From assembly GCA_030646655.1 (NCBI GenBank), contig JAUSLB010000077.1, positions 1 to 5,737 on the forward strand: a stretch of DNA of 5,737 bases, read 5' to 3'. Positions 1 to 5,737 of this stretch are shown here, piece by piece; the stretch's first letter is position 1; every line of letters begins with the position of its first letter. Under the pieces are notes generated by a model. It was not told where the DNA came from and ran no database searches. It saw nothing but the letters and a program-made list of their open reading frames with translations. The position numbers were made by a program, and so were the translations under genes. The stretch comes from Deltaproteobacteria bacterium. GTDB lineage: Bacteria; Desulfobacterota; GWC2-55-46.

Positions 1-95
1 ATCGGGGCATTTTAACATAATAAAATATAATATCATAATTATACTTGATTTTCTACAGTCTAAAATGGGAAAAACCCGTGCAAATATCCCATTTA
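1..95. other. AT-rich intergenic stretch with inverted repeat and weak promoter-like box
   Basis: No coding region is visible here. The stretch is much richer in A and T than the rest of the window. It holds an 8-base inverted repeat, AAATGGGA at 63-70 and TCCCATTT at 87-94, separated by 16 bases. On the minus strand a perfect TATAAT lies at 43-38, but no good -35 hexamer sits 16-18 bases upstream. It could be the promoter and operator region of a gene further left, outside the window. The inverted repeat has no T-run after it on either strand, so it does not look like a terminator. Confidence 0.4.
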
Positions 96-98
96 CAA

Positions 99-130
99 TA
101 AAAAAGCCCTGCACCGGTTCCTGCAGGGCT
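99..130 (-). terminator. Intrinsic (rho-independent) terminator of the M23 peptidase gene
   Basis: A perfect 9-base-pair stem (AGCCCTGCA at 105-113 with TGCAGGGCT at 122-130) encloses an 8-base loop. Read on the minus strand the stem is followed directly by a run of T (A-run at 100-105 on the plus strand). The stop codon of the M23 gene at 175 lies 45 bases upstream in the direction of transcription. On the plus strand the stem is not followed by T, so termination should be one-directional. Confidence 0.9.
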
Positions 131-174
131 CGTACTTTGCGCTTGTAGGCTTTCACGCACGGTCTAACATCCTG

Positions 175-1065
175 TTAGTTGAGTATGTACCTCGACGGGT
201 TGACGGCGACGCCGTTCAGGGATACCTCGTAATGGAGGTGCGGGCCCGTAGAGCGGCCCGTATTGCCCATCTCTCCTATGCTCGCGCCCCTCCTTACCTT
301 CTGCCCTGAACGCACGAGGAGCTTATCCATGTGCCCGTAAACCGTCTTTATCCCGTACCCGTGCGAGATGACCACGGTCCTGCCGAGCCCCGGGTCTGCT
401 CCGGCCTCCACCACTATCCCGTCAGCGGCCGCCACAACAGGCGTGCCGATGCGGTTCGCGATATCCATGCCCCTATGCATCTGAGGGTTGCCGGTGAACG
501 GGGATATCCTCTGCCCGTAAGTGGATGTCACCCAGCCGCGCGAGGGCCATATCGAAGGGGTCGAGGCGAGGAAAGAGACCTGCTTCATCAGATACCCCTG
601 CAGCTCAGTGAAGCTCTTCTCCTGCGTCTCAGCCTTCTCCTGCAGATCCGTTATCTCTGAGCGCATCTTCTCTACGAGGTCCTCGCCCCTAAGAGGGGTG
701 TTATTCATGTAAGCCTCGTCCTCTGCCGGGGAGCCTCCACCCATGCCCATCATAATGTCGGAGTTCCCTTTTGCCCCTTTCGGCTCCTCGATGTTGGCTA
801 TTATGCGGAGCTTCCTGTCGAAGTGGCTCAATCTGGCGAGCCGGGACTCCAGCTCCGTAATTTTTTCGGCAAAGCCCTGCACTTCGTAAATCTCGACGCT
901 GTGAGTCCTTATCCTCGCGTAATCGAAGACGATGAATGTTATAGCCGCGAAGAAGAGTACAGCCGCGGTTATCCCGGCCTTAAGGACTTTAAAAGGAATC
1001 CTCAGCTGCCTCGATCTGGAAGCGTCGTTTGTTAAAACGAAGAGCGTAAAGAATCGTTTGTTCAA
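175..1065 (-). CDS. Membrane-anchored M23 family (LytM-type) peptidoglycan metallopeptidase
   Basis: Predicted 296-residue zinc peptidase that cuts, or regulates cutting of, peptidoglycan cross-links in the periplasm. The basic N-terminus is followed by one membrane segment (about residues 30-50), then a coiled coil (about 57-89), a Met/Gly-rich linker (about 102-112) and a second helical region (about 127-159). The C-terminal M23 domain (about 185-294) carries the complete set of ligands: H197 and D201 in HRGMD, H245 in YGHM, and H276/H278 in HLHYE, so it should be catalytically active, unlike EnvC-type activators. I start it at the TTG at 1065, because GGAAGGGGGG (1082-1073) sits 7 bases upstream; an in-frame TTG at 1098 would add 11 residues but has no such site. 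The gene has a 326-base gap to the regulator gene upstream, a candidate promoter of its own, and a terminator behind it. The exact substrate is unknown. Confidence 0.92.
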   Translation of the reverse strand: MNKRFFTLFVLTNDASRSRQLRIPFKVLKAGITAAVLFFAAITFIVFDYARIRTHSVEIYEVQGFAEKITELESRLARLSHFDRKLRIIANIEEPKGAKGNSDIMMGMGGGSPAEDEAYMNNTPLRGEDLVEKMRSEITDLQEKAETQEKSFTELQGYLMKQVSFLASTPSIWPSRGWVTSTYGQRISPFTGNPQMHRGMDIANRIGTPVVAAADGIVVEAGADPGLGRTVVISHGYGIKTVYGHMDKLLVRSGQKVRRGASIGEMGNTGRSTGPHLHYEVSLNGVAVNPSRYILN

Positions 1066-1072
1066 TTGACGA

Positions 1073-1082
1073 CCCCCCTTCC
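1073..1082 (-). promoter_or_regulatory. Strong ribosome binding site deciding a TTG start
   Basis: The minus strand reads GGAAGGGGGG here, 7 bases before the TTG at 1065. It matches the Shine-Dalgarno core and lies inside the longer reading frame that begins at 1098, which argues that the shorter 296-residue protein is the real product. Confidence 0.75.
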
Positions 1083-1098
1083 AATTTATTAAAAGCAA

Positions 1099-1345
1099 AA
1101 ACCATTGGTGGTTCTGAATTCCGGATGCTGAAAATTTTTCTTGGTGACTAAAACGTATGGAACAAGAGCGGCCTTAAGGCCGCCTGTAAAGAAATGGCTT
1201 TGTTGCGGACTGCTTCGGGCCTGATGGCCTTAACCGGCGGCAAGGATGCCGGCAGTCTTTTAGACCGGTTAGAATTGCTTAGCATAAAGGCGCTCACAAA
1301 GTCAAGGTTTATGTGAAGCGCCACTGCCGAGCTTTCCGACACCCG
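1099..1345 (-). other. Long structured 5' leader or structured repeat upstream of the M23 gene
   Basis: No convincing protein gene lies here. The stretch is dense in inverted repeats. These are GCGGCCTT/AAGGCCGC (1168-1183, perfect palindrome); GGCC-N4-GGCC (1218-1229); TAACCGG/CCGGTTA (1231-1237, 1265-1271) enclosing CGGCA-N4-TGCCG (1238-1251) and GTCT-N3-AGAC (1255-1265), which together resemble a three-way junction; a 10-base-pair stem with one bulged base (1289-1298 with 1312-1322); and TGCCG/CGACA (1325-1329, 1337-1341, one G-T pair). If transcription starts near 1345 the M23 mRNA has a leader of about 280 bases. It matches no riboswitch class that I recognise. It could be a regulatory leader, a small RNA, or a palindromic interspersed repeat. 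Confidence 0.5.
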
Positions 1346-1351
1346 CAGTCT

Positions 1352-1382
1352 ATTATATTAGGGCAGGCGCAGACAGTGACAA
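1352..1382 (-). promoter_or_regulatory. Candidate sigma-70-type promoter for the M23 gene
   Basis: On the minus strand TTGTCA (1382-1377, five of six matches to TTGACA) and a perfect TATAAT (1357-1352) are 19 bases apart, slightly longer than the usual 17. The predicted start of transcription is near 1345. The box lies just behind the regulator gene and points toward the M23 gene, which is 280 bases downstream. Confidence 0.45.
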
Positions 1383-1389
1383 CGGTCAC
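1376..1389. promoter_or_regulatory. CRP-like binding site GTGA-N6-TCAC
   Basis: The palindrome GTGA-CAACGG-TCAC matches the core of the CRP consensus (TGTGA-N6-TCACA) at all eight inner positions, but lacks the outer T and A. Its centre (1382.5) lies about 37-38 bases before the predicted transcription start, close to the position of class II activator sites, and it overlaps the -35 hexamer. It begins 2 bases after the stop codon of a CRP/FNR-family gene. The same bases could form a small RNA hairpin (GTGAC/GTCAC with a 4-base loop). Confidence 0.45.
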
Positions 1390-1391
1390 GC

Positions 1392-2075
1392 TCAGGGATA
1401 AAGAAGGATCCTGTCTTTTTCTATCTTTATGTAGCCTTCCTGAGACATCTTCTTCAACGCCCTGCTTACGACCTCCCTTGACGAGCCTATCATGGCCGCA
1501 AGCTCCTCGTGGGTCGGCCTCTCTATGGAGACGACCTTCTCCACGCCGGAGGGCTTTGACATTCCCATAAGGGTGTGGGCTATCCTGCCGCATACATCCA
1601 AGAGCGCGAGGCCGCCGATCTTCCTTGTGGCCTCCCTGAGCCTGCCGGTAAGGTAGGCGAAGAACCTCATATAGACCTTATGGTGCCTCGATAAGTATTC
1701 GAGGAAGGCGGACTTGCTCACGACAAGGCATTCGAGGGCCGAGACCGCCTCCACATTCGCTGACCGGGGCTTGTCGTCTATTATGGACATCTCTCCGAAC
1801 ATGTCGCCCTCATTAAGCATCGCAAGGACTATTTCCCTGCCCTCCTCGCCGTAAAGCGTCACCTTCACCTTGCCGGAGATGATGAAATAGACCGCGTCCC
1901 CGCTTTCGCCCTCGATTATAATCTGGCTCGAATCGGGCCACGACTTTATCTCGCCGCGCGAGACGATGTCCTTAAGGTAGAACTCCTCGAGGCCCTTAAA
2001 GAGCGGGTTTTGGGAAAGAGACTCCTCGACCCTTTTTGCTCCGTCCTTCTTTTGCCCGTTTTTGATCTCAGTCAT
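1392..2075 (-). CDS. CRP/FNR family transcriptional regulator
   Basis: Predicted 227-residue cytoplasmic DNA-binding regulator. The N-terminal cyclic-nucleotide-binding fold (about 23-140) includes a phosphate-binding cassette GDMFGEMS (90-97) and RSA (104-106), matching E72, R82 and S83 of E. coli CRP. The dimer helix runs into LLDVCGRIAHTL (158-169), very close to CRP. In the C-terminal winged helix-turn-helix the recognition helix SSREVVSRALKKM (198-210) keeps the CRP contacts R180, E181 and R185 as R200, E201 and R205, so a TGTGA/GTGA half-site is expected rather than the FNR type TTGAT. No N-terminal cysteine cluster for an iron-sulfur centre is present. CRP T127 aligns with A149 and S128 with T150, so the ligand (cAMP or other) is uncertain. 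The ATG at 2075 overlaps the pmbA stop by 4 bases (ATGA), which favours it over an in-frame upstream start. Confidence 0.93.
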   Translation of the reverse strand: MTEIKNGQKKDGAKRVEESLSQNPLFKGLEEFYLKDIVSRGEIKSWPDSSQIIIEGESGDAVYFIISGKVKVTLYGEEGREIVLAMLNEGDMFGEMSIIDDKPRSANVEAVSALECLVVSKSAFLEYLSRHHKVYMRFFAYLTGRLREATRKIGGLALLDVCGRIAHTLMGMSKPSGVEKVVSIERPTHEELAAMIGSSREVVSRALKKMSQEGYIKIEKDRILLYP

Positions 2076-3430
2076 GTTCCACTCGCCTCTATTTCGTTGA
2101 TAAGCAGCGACGGAGCGCCGATAGAGCCGATAAACCGTATATCGGATGCGCACCCGTCAACTTTAGAAAAAAGGTCAAGGAGGTTGCCTGATATCGCCAT
2201 TCCCCTTACCGGGTATTCGGCCCTGCCCCCCTCGACCCAGAAGCCCGAAGCGCCGAGGGAAAAGTCCCCGCTCACAGGGTTTATGGTATGAACCCCGAGG
2301 ACCTCGGTTATAAAGAGCCCCTTTGAGACCTCTTTAAAAAGCTCTTCCCGCCCTTTTTCGCCCTTTTCTATATAAAGGTTCGATATCCCTATGCCCGGAT
2401 AGCTCTTGAAGTTCGACCTCGATGAATTGCCCGTTGATTTTACCCCCGCCCTCGCGGCCCAGTATGTATCGTATAGAAACCCCCGGCACACCCCTCCATC
2501 CAGCAGGCTGGTCCTTCCTCTTTCAACCCCCTCGCCGTCAAAGGCGGAAGAGGCCCATCCGCCGGGCAGTATCCCGTCGTCCCGGATATTGAGCCTTGGG
2601 GAAGCGACCTTTTTCCCGGCCTTGCCTATGAGCATTGACTTTCCTTTAAGGACATTGTCGCCGAGGAACGACGGGGCCAAAGATTCAAGGAACTCGCAGG
2701 CGATAATATTTTCAAAGATAGCAGGGCATTTTATGGTCTTTATCTTCTTTGCCCCCAGAAGCCTTACGGCGTTCCCGGCGGCGCCCCTGCCTATCCTATC
2801 CGGCTCTACGGCGCCCCTGTCGTGGCCCATGCCTATCTCCCAGCCCATCTGGGACTCCCCGAGAGCCTCCGCTACCGCCGTGACGCTGCCTGAATAGAAG
2901 GTGGCCCTATGGCTGGAATCGGCCCCGTTCGAGTTCACGATCCTTGAAAAGTGAAGGGACTCCGAATACGAGGCCTTCCTTACCCTTTTTACGCGCGCGT
3001 CAAAAGACCTTGCCGCCTCCTCGATCGAAAGGGCTGTCTTTATCTTTTCTTCCTCAGGCGTTCTGGCAAAGGAGTCATCGAACAAGCCGAGGTCTTTTTC
3101 CAAAACCTCCGTGCCGCCCGCGCCGGGAAAAGATAAAAATTCATCCTGAGCCGCCTCGCGCGCCCCGCCTATGGTACTGGCTACCATATCTTTGAGCGCC
3201 TCTTCGGTTAAAACGCTTGAGAACCCGAAGCCCTGCCTATTACCCGAGATAACCCTTAAGCCTGCCCCCTCGTTCGAGCGGACCTTGAGGGAATCGACTT
3301 CATTGTCCTTGGCCTCTATGCCAAGGCCCGAATCCATCGAGTAGAATATCTCGTAGGACTCTGCCTTGCCTTTCAAGAGCCTTTTCAGCGAATCTATGAC
3401 CTTTTCAGATCGCTTTAAGTTGTCGCTCAT
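2072..3430 (-). CDS. pmbA: TldD/PmbA family protein, PmbA (TldE) subunit
   Basis: Predicted 452-residue cytoplasmic protein, near the 450 residues of E. coli PmbA. In the known family TldD and PmbA/TldE form a heterodimeric metalloprotease that degrades unfolded or small peptides, and in E. coli it matures microcin B17 and degrades CcdA. Visible family segments are SNEGAGLRV (52-60), FDGEGVERGRTSLLDGG with the following RGFLYDTYWAARAG (297-329), KSTGN (331-335) and VHTINPVSGDFSLGASGFWV (380-399). The zinc motif HExxxH of TldD is absent: the matching region reads about ACEFLESLAPSFLGDN (244-259). This identifies the non-catalytic TldE type. No TldD gene is in the window, so the partner must lie elsewhere. 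The start ATG at 3430 has AGGAAAGG upstream, and the gene lies 20 bases after the acetyltransferase gene. Confidence 0.93.
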   Translation of the reverse strand: MSDNLKRSEKVIDSLKRLLKGKAESYEIFYSMDSGLGIEAKDNEVDSLKVRSNEGAGLRVISGNRQGFGFSSVLTEEALKDMVASTIGGAREAAQDEFLSFPGAGGTEVLEKDLGLFDDSFARTPEEEKIKTALSIEEAARSFDARVKRVRKASYSESLHFSRIVNSNGADSSHRATFYSGSVTAVAEALGESQMGWEIGMGHDRGAVEPDRIGRGAAGNAVRLLGAKKIKTIKCPAIFENIIACEFLESLAPSFLGDNVLKGKSMLIGKAGKKVASPRLNIRDDGILPGGWASSAFDGEGVERGRTSLLDGGVCRGFLYDTYWAARAGVKSTGNSSRSNFKSYPGIGISNLYIEKGEKGREELFKEVSKGLFITEVLGVHTINPVSGDFSLGASGFWVEGGRAEYPVRGMAISGNLLDLFSKVDGCASDIRFIGSIGAPSLLINEIEASGT

Positions 3431-3450
3431 TCCCGCCTTTCCTGCGGTTA

Positions 3451-3939
3451 TTATTTTCCGGGCTGGGGCGTCTTCTCGGCAAGCTCGATCAGCATGGCTA
3501 TCTCGTCGCAGTTGGGAAACTTAATGCACCTTATGCAGTCGCCCCATATCTTATGGGGGAGTATCTCTTTATTCACTATCCTGAAGTCGAGCTTCTGGAA
3601 GAAACCCGGCTTGTATGTAAGGGCGAAAACCTTCTTCAGTCCCAGCGTCCTCGCCTCTTCAATACAGGCAAGGACGAGCTTGGTGCCGAAGCCCCTGCGC
3701 GTGTGGCTCTCTTTTACCGCCAGAGACCTTATCTCGCCCATATCCTCGGAGCTTATGTGCAGGGCGCAGGCGCCGATAACCACACCTGCGTCCTCGCATA
3801 CGAAGAAATCGCGGATGCCGTCGTATATGTCGTTTAAAGGGCGGTGGAGCATCAGGCCCTTTTTTGAGAACGACTCCACTACCTCGTAGATCGAAGGGGC
3901 GTCGTTCAGCACTGCCTTCCTTACCAAATCCTGTCTCAC
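3451..3939 (-). CDS. argA: GNAT N-acetyltransferase, probable short-form N-acetylglutamate synthase
   Basis: Predicted 162-residue cytoplasmic GNAT-fold enzyme. Short ArgA proteins transfer acetyl from acetyl-CoA to glutamate, the first step of arginine synthesis, without the amino-acid-kinase domain of E. coli ArgA. Segments that recall this group are GACALHISSEDMGEIRSLAV (56-75), the acetyl-CoA loop TRRGFGTKL (80-88, with T in place of the usual first Q/R) and VFALTYKPGFFQKLDF (104-119), similar to the short ArgA of Mycobacterium. The C-terminal part has three cysteines at 135, 138 and 144 (CxxC-x5-C) in GDCIRCIKFPNCDE; a metal-binding role is possible but unproven. The start is GTG at 3939, overlapping the recN stop by 4 bases (GTGA), with AAAGG a few bases upstream. 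No arginine genes lie nearby, so the substrate is assigned by sequence alone and another acetyltransferase role remains possible. Confidence 0.8.
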   Translation of the reverse strand: MRQDLVRKAVLNDAPSIYEVVESFSKKGLMLHRPLNDIYDGIRDFFVCEDAGVVIGACALHISSEDMGEIRSLAVKESHTRRGFGTKLVLACIEEARTLGLKKVFALTYKPGFFQKLDFRIVNKEILPHKIWGDCIRCIKFPNCDEIAMLIELAEKTPQPGK

Positions 3940-5651
3940 TTGCCTTTCTGCGCCTTTGCCTTCTTGGCGGATAAAGATTTAGCGGCGTCCATCAGCTCTA
4001 CCGCCTGCCTCCTCGAAGTATCGGTGACCTTCATGCCGCCGAGCATGAGGGATATCTGCTCGACGCTGTCATCTTTGGAGAGCTCCTTTACGGATGTCAC
4101 CGTCCTTCCGCTCTGGGCCTGCTTGGATACGCCGTAGTGCCTGTCGGCAAAGGCCGCTATCTGCGGCAGGTGAGTGATGGCGAGCACCTGATGGAACTTC
4201 GATACGTCTTTCAGTTTAAGCCCGACGACCTGCGCCATCGCCCCGCCCACACCGTTGTCTATCTCGTCGAATATGAGGGTGGGCACCCTGCCGGCGGCTG
4301 TGGCGCTCTTCATGGCGAGCATTATCCTGGAGAGCTCCCCGCCTGAGGCTATCCGCGCCAGAGGCTTTATCCCCTCGCCCGGGTTGGTGGAGATGAAAAA
4401 GCTGACCCTGTCGGCCCCCTTCTCGTTAAAACGGGCCGAGCCGTCAGGGTTCTTTTCAGCGTCTATCGCAACCTCGAATGCAGCCCCCTTCATACCGAGG
4501 GTCGAGAGACCTTCCCGGAGCTTTTCCTCGAACTCTTTTGCGGCCGCCTTCCTTGCATCCGACAGGTTGGCGGCGGCTAAAGCGGCCTTTTCCCTTGCGG
4601 CCTTTACCGAGGGATCGAGCTCCTTAAGCCTTTCTTCGAAGTTCGTTAAGGTTTTAAGCTCATTCCCGAAAGCGGCTTTTTTGTTTAGGACGTCCACAAC
4701 CTCAGGGCCGTATTTCCTCTTTATCTTGGTTATTAGATCAAGCCTCGCCGCTGCCTGTTCAAGGGTCTCGGGGTCAGCCTCTATCGATTCCGAATAATCG
4801 CGTAAAAACCTCTCCGAGTCCTCGAGCTGGAAGAGGCTCGCCTCAATGGAGGCGGCGGTCTTCCCGAGCTTGTCGTCGAGTTTGGATAACTCCTTTAACG
4901 CCTTGATTACGCCCCCGAGCCTCTCGATAATCGAGCCCGCGTCCGAATATAGCGCCCTCTCGGCCTCGGCCGTTACGGCCTTTATCTTCTCAGCGTTCTG
5001 GAGCTTGTCTTTTATCTTCTTTAGCTCCGCGTCCTCGCCAGGGGTAATGGAGGCGTCCTCTATCTCCTTTAACTGGAAAGAGACCAGCTCGCGCTTGTCC
5101 TGAGAGCTCTTTGAGGCCTGTAAAAGGGCGTCAAGCTCCTTTTTTAAAGCTACATAGCCCCTGTGGCACTCGGCCATGTAGTCCCTGAGTTTCCCGAAGT
5201 CCCCGAAGGCATCGAGCACTTCGATATGCTCTTCCGGCCTCGTAAGCGACTGGTGCTCGCTCTGGCCGTAAATGTCTATCAGGCGCCTGCCGACCTCCGT
5301 AAGCGTTACAAGGGTGGCGAGGCCGCCGTTTATGTAGATCCTGTTCCTGCCTGCCTTCTGGATGACGCGCTTTATTATAAGCTCTTTCTGCGCCTCTATC
5401 CCGGCCTCTTTTAAAACCCCGGCGAGGTTCCTGCTCTCTGAGATATCGAAGAGCGCCTCGACCTGCGCCTCTTCCCTGTTAGCCCTTATTATGTCGTTAG
5501 AGGCCCTGTCCCCGAGTATAAGGGCTATGGCATCGAGGATTATGCTCTTCCCGGCGCCTGTCTCGCCGGTAAAGATATTGAGCCCCGGGCCAAAGGAGAT
5601 ATTGAGGCTTTCGATTATGGCGAAGTCCCTGATACTCAGTTCGACGAGCAT
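3936..5651 (-). CDS. recN: DNA repair protein RecN
   Basis: Complete 571-residue SMC-like ATPase acting in recombinational repair of double-strand breaks on the nucleoid. The N-terminal ATPase half has Walker A GETGAGKS (29-36) and the Q-loop region YGQSEHQSL (128-136). A central helical coiled-coil region follows (about 155-380), rich in Lys, Glu and Ala. The C-terminal half carries the ABC signature ASGGELSR (435-442), Walker B TLIFDEID (458-465), the D-loop NGVGG (466-470) and the switch histidine H494 in ITHLPQ. The tail is Lys-rich (SAKKAKAQKGK). Length and the N-terminus MLVELSIRDFAII fit the family, so the ATG at 5651 is secure. The upstream ribosome site is weak (AAGAAG very near the ATG), and a repeat element lies about 10 bases away. 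No LexA-type box is visible upstream within the window. It is the first visible gene of a compact run recN-argA-pmbA-crp. Confidence 0.97.
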   Translation of the reverse strand: MLVELSIRDFAIIESLNISFGPGLNIFTGETGAGKSIILDAIALILGDRASNDIIRANREEAQVEALFDISESRNLAGVLKEAGIEAQKELIIKRVIQKAGRNRIYINGGLATLVTLTEVGRRLIDIYGQSEHQSLTRPEEHIEVLDAFGDFGKLRDYMAECHRGYVALKKELDALLQASKSSQDKRELVSFQLKEIEDASITPGEDAELKKIKDKLQNAEKIKAVTAEAERALYSDAGSIIERLGGVIKALKELSKLDDKLGKTAASIEASLFQLEDSERFLRDYSESIEADPETLEQAAARLDLITKIKRKYGPEVVDVLNKKAAFGNELKTLTNFEERLKELDPSVKAAREKAALAAANLSDARKAAAKEFEEKLREGLSTLGMKGAAFEVAIDAEKNPDGSARFNEKGADRVSFFISTNPGEGIKPLARIASGGELSRIMLAMKSATAAGRVPTLIFDEIDNGVGGAMAQVVGLKLKDVSKFHQVLAITHLPQIAAFADRHYGVSKQAQSGRTVTSVKELSKDDSVEQISLMLGGMKVTDTSRRQAVELMDAAKSLSAKKAKAQKGK

Positions 5652-5660
5652 ATCTTCTTA

Positions 5661-5737
5661 ACAGGCTGCTGAAAAAGTCCATCTGCTTCGTTGGCATCAA
5701 AGCTCGTCACTGCGGCGTAGTGGCTAACTACGCCTCA
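5661..5737. repeat. Partial interspersed repeat / MITE-like end abutting recN
   Basis: The stretch begins with ACAGGCTGCTGAAAAAGTCC (5661-5680), similar to terminal inverted repeats that I remember from transposons and small non-coding repeats in Desulfobacterota and Nitrospirota genomes. It contains a strong hairpin, GGCGTAGT (5714-5721) with ACTACGCC (5727-5734) around a 5-base loop. There is no convincing protein gene, and the element is cut off by the window edge, so its other end is not seen. It lies directly upstream of recN and may carry or displace part of its control region. The family assignment is from memory. Confidence 0.55.

Noticed and set aside
66..82. Sigma-54 promoter suggested by GG and GC pairs with correct spacing on the plus strand
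   Set aside because: Apart from the GG and TGC bases the match is poor, and it would drive transcription into the convergent M23 gene end with no plus-strand gene present.
1168..1183. Terminator of the operon ending in the crp-like gene
   Set aside because: The palindrome is perfect but has almost no loop and is followed by TCTTGTTCC, not a T-run. It lies over 200 bases from the stop codon. Termination here is possible but not supported.
1166..1215. Cyclic-di-GMP (GEMM) riboswitch suggested by a CCGCAACAAAGCC stretch on the minus strand
   Set aside because: The resemblance to the conserved GACGCAAAGCC core is partial, and the tetraloop-receptor stems are not in the right order.
1148..1342. 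Minus-strand 64-codon reading frame in the gap before the M23 gene
   Set aside because: It begins with GTG without a ribosome site, shows no recognisable domain, and its codons are built from the inverted repeats. The structured-leader explanation is simpler. A leaderless small protein cannot be fully excluded, as the GTG is only a few bases after the predicted transcription start.
1321..1345. Cobalamin riboswitch suggested by GCCACTG on the plus strand
   Set aside because: Only this short motif is present. The other conserved B12-box elements are missing, and there is no downstream plus-strand gene.
2406..2897. Plus-strand 163-codon reading frame opposite pmbA
   Set aside because: It is the antisense shadow of a well-conserved gene, rich in Pro and Ser, with no family resemblance.
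4255..4797. Plus-strand 180-codon reading frame opposite recN
   Set aside because: It is the antisense shadow of the conserved recN coding sequence, with Ser/Ala-rich low-complexity content and no domain.

Overview
All genes in this window lie on the minus strand, so transcription runs from right to left. The content is ordinary bacterial housekeeping: DNA repair, amino-acid acetylation, a TldD/PmbA-family protease subunit, a CRP/FNR-type regulator and a membrane-anchored peptidoglycan peptidase. Coding regions are GC-rich with short or overlapping junctions. Protein similarities remembered from the families, especially the short-form ArgA with its C-terminal cysteines, and the interspersed repeat at the right edge suggest a Gram-negative member of the Desulfobacterota (Deltaproteobacteria) or Nitrospirota. 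This placement is an inference and no marker in the window proves it.

From right to left: a partial repeat element (5661-5737) with a terminal sequence like a transposon or MITE end runs to about 10 bases before the recN start. A tight four-gene run follows: recN (3936-5651), a short GNAT enzyme resembling N-acetylglutamate synthase (3451-3939, 4-base GTGA overlap with recN), pmbA/tldE (2072-3430, 20-base gap) and a CRP/FNR regulator (1392-2075, 4-base ATGA overlap with pmbA). These spacings point to one translationally coupled operon.

Between the regulator and the last gene lie 326 bases (1066-1391) with no convincing protein gene but much structure. There is a GTGA-N6-TCAC palindrome like a CRP box, a perfect TATAAT, and then about 170 bases of nested inverted repeats that would form several stable hairpins in the 5' leader of the next gene. 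The last gene (175-1065) encodes a membrane-anchored M23 (LytM-type) peptidase with all expected zinc ligands. It starts at TTG behind a strong Shine-Dalgarno sequence and ends 45 bases before a clear intrinsic terminator (about 99-130). The leftmost ~95 bases are AT-rich and hold an inverted repeat and a weak promoter-like box, but no gene.

The most interesting part is 1066-1391. The regulator has the CRP-type recognition-helix residues (R200, E201, R205), and the predicted half-site GTGA lies directly behind its own gene, over the candidate promoter of the peptidase gene. I did not find a clearly new defence or mobile system here. The structured leader is the best candidate for something undescribed.
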